DNA of 26,076 nt, from NCBI GenBank assembly GCA_964499985.1, contig CAZCMX010000031.1:1-26076 (forward strand). Direction: 5' to 3'. The notes under the pieces are model-generated. The model was not told where the DNA came from. It did not search any database and saw only the letters and a list, made by a program, of their open reading frames with translations. The stretch's first letter is position 1, and each line of letters starts with the position of its first letter. The position numbers and the translations under genes were made by a program. Shown here piece by piece: positions 21,986 to 26,076 of the stretch. Source of the stretch: UBA5734 sp964499985 (GTDB lineage Bacteria; Bacillota; Clostridia; Saccharofermentanales; UBA5734).

Positions 21986-23490
21986 GTTTGGAAATGGATG
22001 TTCACGTTGCCTGCATACAAATTTTTATTGTTCAGGTAGAGCAATTTGAATTTGGCAAAGGTTTCATCGTATACCCGCGTATTTTCCGGATTGGGCAAGG
22101 TGATTTTTTCATTGTACTTGACGATTGCCGAACAGGCCTGTTCAACGGATGGATAAATCCCAACGCCGACGCCGGCCAGGATTGCGGCGCCGGTGCAAGC
22201 CTCTTCTTTGCCGGCAATGGTGTAGATCGGGGCATTGAAAATATCCGCCTGCATTTGCAGCCAGATCGGGCTTTTGGCGCCTCCGCCGGAGGCTGTGATC
22301 CGTTCGATCGGGATCTTCAGCTCTTGAAAAATCTCCAGAGACAGCCTGAGCGAAAGAATGACCCCCTCCATGGCCGCCCGGATCATATTCTTGTAGCTGT
22401 GGCGCAAAGTCATCCCGAAATAGATCCCCTTGGCCAGGGGATCCTGATATGGCGTCCGCTCACCGGAAAGGTAAGGCAGGAAAATCGTCCCATCGGAGCC
22501 GGCGGTGACCTCTGCCGCAAGCTGGTCGAAATCCCGATAAGTCAAATGGGGGAAGAAATTGTCCCGCAGCCATTTCAGGACGATCCCACCGTTCAGATGG
22601 CCACCAAATATGATCCACAGATCGTCCTGCACATGGCAAAAGGTATTGGTTCTGAAGTGTTGGTCAAAAACGGGGGAAGCAGCAGCACTCGCCAGCTGGC
22701 AAGCGGTCCCGATATTGGCGGAAAGAATTCCAGGCCGGATGATGCCATTGCCCACCGCATTCATCAAAGCATCGCCGCCGCCATAGACGACGGGCGTATT
22801 GAGCTGAAGTCCCGTATGGGCAGCGCATGCCGGCGTCACCTGGCCGGCGGTTTCATAAGCTTCATGATGATCCGGGAAAAGCTGGGGATTGAGGCCCAGC
22901 TGGGCGATCAGATCGAAAGCCCAGCGCCTGCTGGTGCAATCAAACAGGGCTGTAGAGGAGGCATCGGTCACATCCGTGGCTATTTCACCACAAAGCTTGT
23001 AGCGGATATAGTCCTTGGGCAGCACCGCTTTGTCAATCAGGCGGTAGTGCTCCGGCTCATGATCTCGGATCCACAGCAAAGAGCTGGCGAAAAAACCGGT
23101 GCTCAGCGAATTGAGCGTGACCCGCCTGAATTCATCCTTGCCAACCTGGCGATAAATATCGTCAATCTGCTGCGAAGACCTCTGGTCCGCCCAGATGATC
23201 GCCGGTCGAATAGGCTGCATCTGGTGATCGAGCAGAACCAGGCCATGCATTTGGCCCGACAAGCCGATCCCCTTCAGATCGGCCGGGTGAATCCGCGATG
23301 CCGCAAGCGCCTGCCGGATCACCCCTGCTGTTGCTTGCCACAACCGTTCCATGTCCTGTTCGGCATAACCAGGTGCCGGCGTATCGACATCATAGCCCAT
23401 TTGGCCGGAGCCAACGATCTGACCATCGATGTCCATGATGACCGCTTTGACACTGGACGTACCCAGATCGATTCCCATTAAATAAGACAT
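21982..23490 (-). CDS. xylB: Xylulokinase-type FGGY sugar kinase
   Basis: A 502-residue FGGY-family carbohydrate kinase. Visible motifs are the N-terminal phosphate loop MGIDLGTSSVKAVIMD, the xylulokinase-like GLSGQMHGLV near 78, the catalytic-domain GERTPY near 340 and the ATP-binding ASGGGAKSPIWLQMQADIF near 415. The sequence and length fit xylulokinase, which phosphorylates D-xylulose, but a related ketose or polyol cannot be excluded because no xylose isomerase is adjacent. I chose the ATG at 23490 (GGTGA upstream); earlier in-frame starts at 23502 and 23535 have poorer ribosome sites. It is divergent from the MFS transporter, which could bring in the sugar. Confidence 0.88.
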   Translation of the reverse strand: MSYLMGIDLGTSSVKAVIMDIDGQIVGSGQMGYDVDTPAPGYAEQDMERLWQATAGVIRQALAASRIHPADLKGIGLSGQMHGLVLLDHQMQPIRPAIIWADQRSSQQIDDIYRQVGKDEFRRVTLNSLSTGFFASSLLWIRDHEPEHYRLIDKAVLPKDYIRYKLCGEIATDVTDASSTALFDCTSRRWAFDLIAQLGLNPQLFPDHHEAYETAGQVTPACAAHTGLQLNTPVVYGGGDALMNAVGNGIIRPGILSANIGTACQLASAAASPVFDQHFRTNTFCHVQDDLWIIFGGHLNGGIVLKWLRDNFFPHLTYRDFDQLAAEVTAGSDGTIFLPYLSGERTPYQDPLAKGIYFGMTLRHSYKNMIRAAMEGVILSLRLSLEIFQELKIPIERITASGGGAKSPIWLQMQADIFNAPIYTIAGKEEACTGAAILAGVGVGIYPSVEQACSAIVKYNEKITLPNPENTRVYDETFAKFKLLYLNNKNLYAGNVNIHFQT

Positions 23491-23583
23491 AGCCTTCACC
23501 ATCCGTTCATCGCATTCGCCCGGTTGCGCATACAATTTACCGCATCCATTGCCATACCTTCTCAGATTTCGCCCGACTGAGCG

Positions 23584-23611
23584 CCCTTATGGTAAAATAA
23601 TCCATTAAGGG
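23584..23611. promoter_or_regulatory. Dyad operator candidate between xylB and the MFS gene
   Basis: CCCTTATGG (23584-23592) and CCATTAAGGG (23602-23611) form an inverted repeat with one unpaired base. A -10-like TAAAAT (23593-23598) lies between the arms. It is in the divergent intergenic region, so a repressor bound here could control one or both genes. Confidence 0.4.
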
Positions 23612-23662
23612 TCCACAAGCAAGTTGTTCAGTCCAGCAATAGCAAGGGAGACGGTCAGTCTT

Positions 23663-24904
23663 ATGCAGCCTAATTACAACAAAACCATCTATGCTTGTTT
23701 CACGGGCTATATCGTACAGGCGATCATCAACAATTTTGTCCCACTCCTCTTCCTGACCTTCCAGGCGAGTTATGGCATCCCCCTGTCCAGGATTACGATG
23801 CTCGTGACCTTCAATTTCGGGGTCCAGCTGCTGGTTGATCTGGTTTCGATCGGATTTATCGACAAAATCGGCTATCGCATCTCGATCATGCTGGCCCATG
23901 TCTTTTCTGCAGCCGGCCTGGTCGCCCTGGTTATTTTGCCGGGACTGACACCGGATCCTTTTACCGGTCTCTTCATCGCCGTGACCATCTATGCCATTGG
24001 TGGCGGGCTGCTGGAAGTCCTGGTCAGCCCGATTGTTGAATCCTGTCCCAATGAGCATAAGGCACAGACGATGAGCTTGCTGCATTCGTTTTACTGCTGG
24101 GGGAGCGTCGGAGTTGTTTTACTGTCCACGGCATTCTTTGCCCTGGCCGGAATCCATAACTGGCGGATCTTGGCCCTGGTCTGGGCCATCGTCCCGCTGG
24201 TCAATACCTTTGCCTTTGCCAAAGTACCGATGGTTCCGTTGATTGCGGAAGGTGAAAAAGGCCTCACTTTGGTTCAGCTGTTCACCCAGAAGACTTTTTT
24301 GATCCTGTTGCTGCTCATGGTCTGCGCGGGCGCATCTGAGCAGGCAGTCAGCCAATGGGCTTCGACACTGGCCGAAAAAGGCCTGGGCGTCAGCAAAACG
24401 ATCGGCGACCTGGCCGGTCCGATGCTGTTTGCAATCATGATGGGGCTTTCCCGCCTGGGCTATGGCAAATACGGCCACAAAATAAACCTCGAGCGATTCA
24501 TGATCACCAGCGGCGTGGTCTGCTTTGCCTCCTATCTGGTCATTTCCCTGAGCCAAAACCCTCTTCTGGGCTTCATTGGCTGCGGATTATGTGGTTTATC
24601 CGTCGGCATCATGTGGCCGGGCACCTTCAGCCTGTCAGCCCGCACCGTTCGCAACGGTGGGACAACCATGTTTGCCTTCCTCGCCCTGGCCGGCGATCTG
24701 GGCTGTTCGGGCGGACCTACCCTGGTCGGTATGGTCTCAAGCGCCTATAACGACAACCTCAAGCAGGGCATCCTGTTCGCGATCATCTTCCCGCTGCTCC
24801 TGATCGTGGGTATCCTGGCGATTAAAAAGGTCTTGAAGTCCGAGAGCCTGAGCCGCGTGGCGGCAAGCCCGGAAGAGAGCCAATTCGCTCAGAGCGCAGA
24901 TTAG
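23663..24904 (+). CDS. MFS-family transporter
   Basis: A 413-residue integral membrane protein with about 12 hydrophobic segments, typical of the major facilitator superfamily. The N-terminal half contains TGYIVQAIINNFVPLLF and FNFGVQLLVDL; a hydrophilic loop near 185-205 (KVPMVPLIAEGEKG) separates the halves. Its pattern resembles FucP-like sugar or unknown-solute permeases. The ATG at 23663 follows GGGAG at about 13 bases; an upstream in-frame start at 23624 would add 13 residues without clear support. Divergence from xylB suggests a sugar or polyol as substrate, by context only. No clear terminator follows. Confidence 0.87.
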   Translation: MQPNYNKTIYACFTGYIVQAIINNFVPLLFLTFQASYGIPLSRITMLVTFNFGVQLLVDLVSIGFIDKIGYRISIMLAHVFSAAGLVALVILPGLTPDPFTGLFIAVTIYAIGGGLLEVLVSPIVESCPNEHKAQTMSLLHSFYCWGSVGVVLLSTAFFALAGIHNWRILALVWAIVPLVNTFAFAKVPMVPLIAEGEKGLTLVQLFTQKTFLILLLLMVCAGASEQAVSQWASTLAEKGLGVSKTIGDLAGPMLFAIMMGLSRLGYGKYGHKINLERFMITSGVVCFASYLVISLSQNPLLGFIGCGLCGLSVGIMWPGTFSLSARTVRNGGTTMFAFLALAGDLGCSGGPTLVGMVSSAYNDNLKQGILFAIIFPLLLIVGILAIKKVLKSESLSRVAASPEESQFAQSAD

Positions 24905-24974
24905 CCCGGATTCAGCCAGATCAGGTCAGCGCGATTCTCGATCATGCGGCAGGTAACGATCGGCCATGGTAAAC

Positions 24975-24980
24975 TATACT
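24975..24980 (+). promoter_or_regulatory. -10 box candidate of the UroD-family gene
   Basis: A TATACT hexamer lies 57 bases before the ATG at 25038. The -35 region is weak. The rest of the 133-base spacer after the MFS gene shows nothing else. Confidence 0.35.
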
Positions 24981-25037
24981 TAATGAAGTCCAATGGCTTG
25001 TGCGAAAAGGTCAAGGTTTCGGGTGGAGGTTGTTCCC

Positions 25038-26076
25038 ATGTCCAGAAAAGAACAGATCCAAAAACTGCTGCGCAGTGAGATCCCGGATTACACACCGCAT
25101 CACTTTGACCTGACCTTGTACATCACCGATGTCATCGCCAGACATTATGGCTACGATCGGGAGGGCATTGAGGAATTCATGGGAAACCACTTCCTGCAAT
25201 TGGATTTCTCAGCGCCAGAAGGAAAAGATGGTGGTTATCGCGGGATTGAGCATCAGAACACCATCGTTTTCGACGAATTCGGCGTAAAATGGGACATGGC
25301 CAGCAATTATGCCATCGGCGACTGGGGAATCGCGGGCCATCCGGTGCATGATCTGAACTTTGATGGCTACACCTTTCCCGATGGCAAAGGCAAGGGCCGG
25401 TTTGAAAAAGTCAAGGCCGTCATGGCGCAGTACCCTGGCCGGTTCAATGTGTTGCGGATCAACGGGCCCTTTGACTACGGCTGGCATATCACGGGCCTCG
25501 AGGATTTCCTGGTTGCGATGGCTTCCGAGGAAGCCCTGACCCATCAGATCCTGGAAAAGACCACCGAGTATATCGTCCATATCATTGAAGCGATCCCAGA
25601 AGGGGTCGATGCGGTCCGGATCATTGAAGACTGGGGCATCCAGAAAGGCTTGATGTTCTCCAAGAAACACTGGCTGCAATACATCTATCCCTGCTACCAG
25701 GAAATTCACAAGGCAATCCGGAAAAAGAATCTGACGGTCATGCACCACAGCTGCGGTGATATCACGGAAATATTCCCGGAAATCATTGACCTGGGCGTCG
25801 AAATCATTGACGCTCTGCAGCCGGAGGCCATGGACCTGGCCTTCATCAAGCGTGAATATGGCAAGAACATCGTGCTTTTTGGTGGCCTGGGTTCACAGAG
25901 CACGATACCGACCGGAACCCCGGAGCAAGTTGTCAGGGAAGCGGAACGAACCTTGGACGTGCTGGGCCAGGGCGGCAAATACATCATCGGCCCGGCAGGC
26001 TCAATCCCCTCCGAAACGCCACTGGAAAATGTCGTGGCACTGATCGAATTCTGCAAGAGTCTGCAATCGACCTCCC
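25038..26076 (+). CDS. Uroporphyrinogen decarboxylase-family protein, truncated by the window end
   Basis: An open frame of 346 codons runs to the window edge without a stop. It belongs to the uroporphyrinogen decarboxylase/methyltransferase superfamily: RINGPFDYGWHITGLEDFL, then VDAVRIIEDWGIQKG, MHHSCGDITEIFPEIIDLGVE, LQPEAMD, and VLFGGLGSQSTIPTGTPEQV, ending in YIIGPAGSIPSETPLENV. In anaerobes such genes are mostly not heme enzymes but cobalamin/corrinoid methyltransferase-like or demethylase proteins; the HSCGD motif is the usual active-site strand. The ATG at 25038 follows GGAGGT with a 7-base spacer. No corrinoid protein is visible in the window, so the substrate is unknown. Confidence 0.88.
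   Translation, partial: MSRKEQIQKLLRSEIPDYTPHHFDLTLYITDVIARHYGYDREGIEEFMGNHFLQLDFSAPEGKDGGYRGIEHQNTIVFDEFGVKWDMASNYAIGDWGIAGHPVHDLNFDGYTFPDGKGKGRFEKVKAVMAQYPGRFNVLRINGPFDYGWHITGLEDFLVAMASEEALTHQILEKTTEYIVHIIEAIPEGVDAVRIIEDWGIQKGLMFSKKHWLQYIYPCYQEIHKAIRKKNLTVMHHSCGDITEIFPEIIDLGVEIIDALQPEAMDLAFIKREYGKNIVLFGGLGSQSTIPTGTPEQVVREAERTLDVLGQGGKYIIGPAGSIPSETPLENVVALIEFCKSLQSTS

Noticed and set aside
21988..23481. Long plus-strand frame opposite xylB
   Set aside because: It is a shadow frame; the minus strand carries all the FGGY kinase motifs.
1..26076. A CRISPR array serving the Cas12-like protein
   Set aside because: I see no evenly spaced direct repeats with unique spacers. The only repeat cluster (4220-4596) has two diverged long units.

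Overview
The window looks like the chromosome of a strictly anaerobic, GC-rich Clostridia-type Firmicute. The signs are clostridial ribosome binding sites (AGGAGG-like), a two-subunit iron-sulfur L-serine dehydratase, a bifurcating-type [FeFe] hydrogenase, a sensory [FeFe] hydrogenase and a rubrerythrin-like ferritin. I cannot name a genus; a gut or digester fermenter is my inference.

Layout. At 1-4.0 kb are a VTC-domain gene (with the start of a next gene), an HxlR regulator divergent from sdaAB-sdaAA, and a 3-hydroxyisobutyrate-dehydrogenase-like reductase. At 4.0-4.8 kb lies a gene-free stretch built of imperfect repeats. At 4.8-9.1 kb are an AraC regulator, a convergent sugar-isomerase/Gfo-Idh pair and an aldo/keto reductase. 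From 9.2 to 18.6 kb the minus strand is a hydrogenase island. From 18.9 to 21.9 kb are a ferritin-like protein and a three-gene metal operon (orf100, P1B-type ATPase, HMA chaperone) behind a perfect FNR-type box. From 22.0 to 26.1 kb are a xylulokinase-type kinase, an MFS transporter and a truncated uroporphyrinogen-decarboxylase-family gene.

The hydrogenase island is the main point of interest. An upstream unit (hydC-hydB-hydA-thioredoxin-like ferredoxin) encodes a trimeric NAD(P)H/ferredoxin-type [FeFe] hydrogenase. After a strong hairpin and a new promoter comes a second unit: a second thioredoxin-like ferredoxin, a PAS-containing sensory [FeFe] hydrogenase, a SpoIIE/PP2C phosphatase, and, translationally coupled to the phosphatase, a TnpB/Cas12-like protein. 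Two of its three RuvC catalytic positions appear to be lost (RuvC-I Asp to Gly, RuvC-III Asp to Ser), while the zinc-ribbon cysteines are kept. No transposon ends, TnpA or CRISPR array are visible. A 134-nt GC-rich, inverted-repeat-rich 3' UTR follows it before a terminator. My hypothesis is a domesticated, nuclease-dead, possibly RNA-guided regulator that forms the output arm of a hydrogen-sensing pathway, perhaps acting on the neighbouring hydrogenase operon. The gene order and residue losses are visible; the RNA guide and the target are inference.
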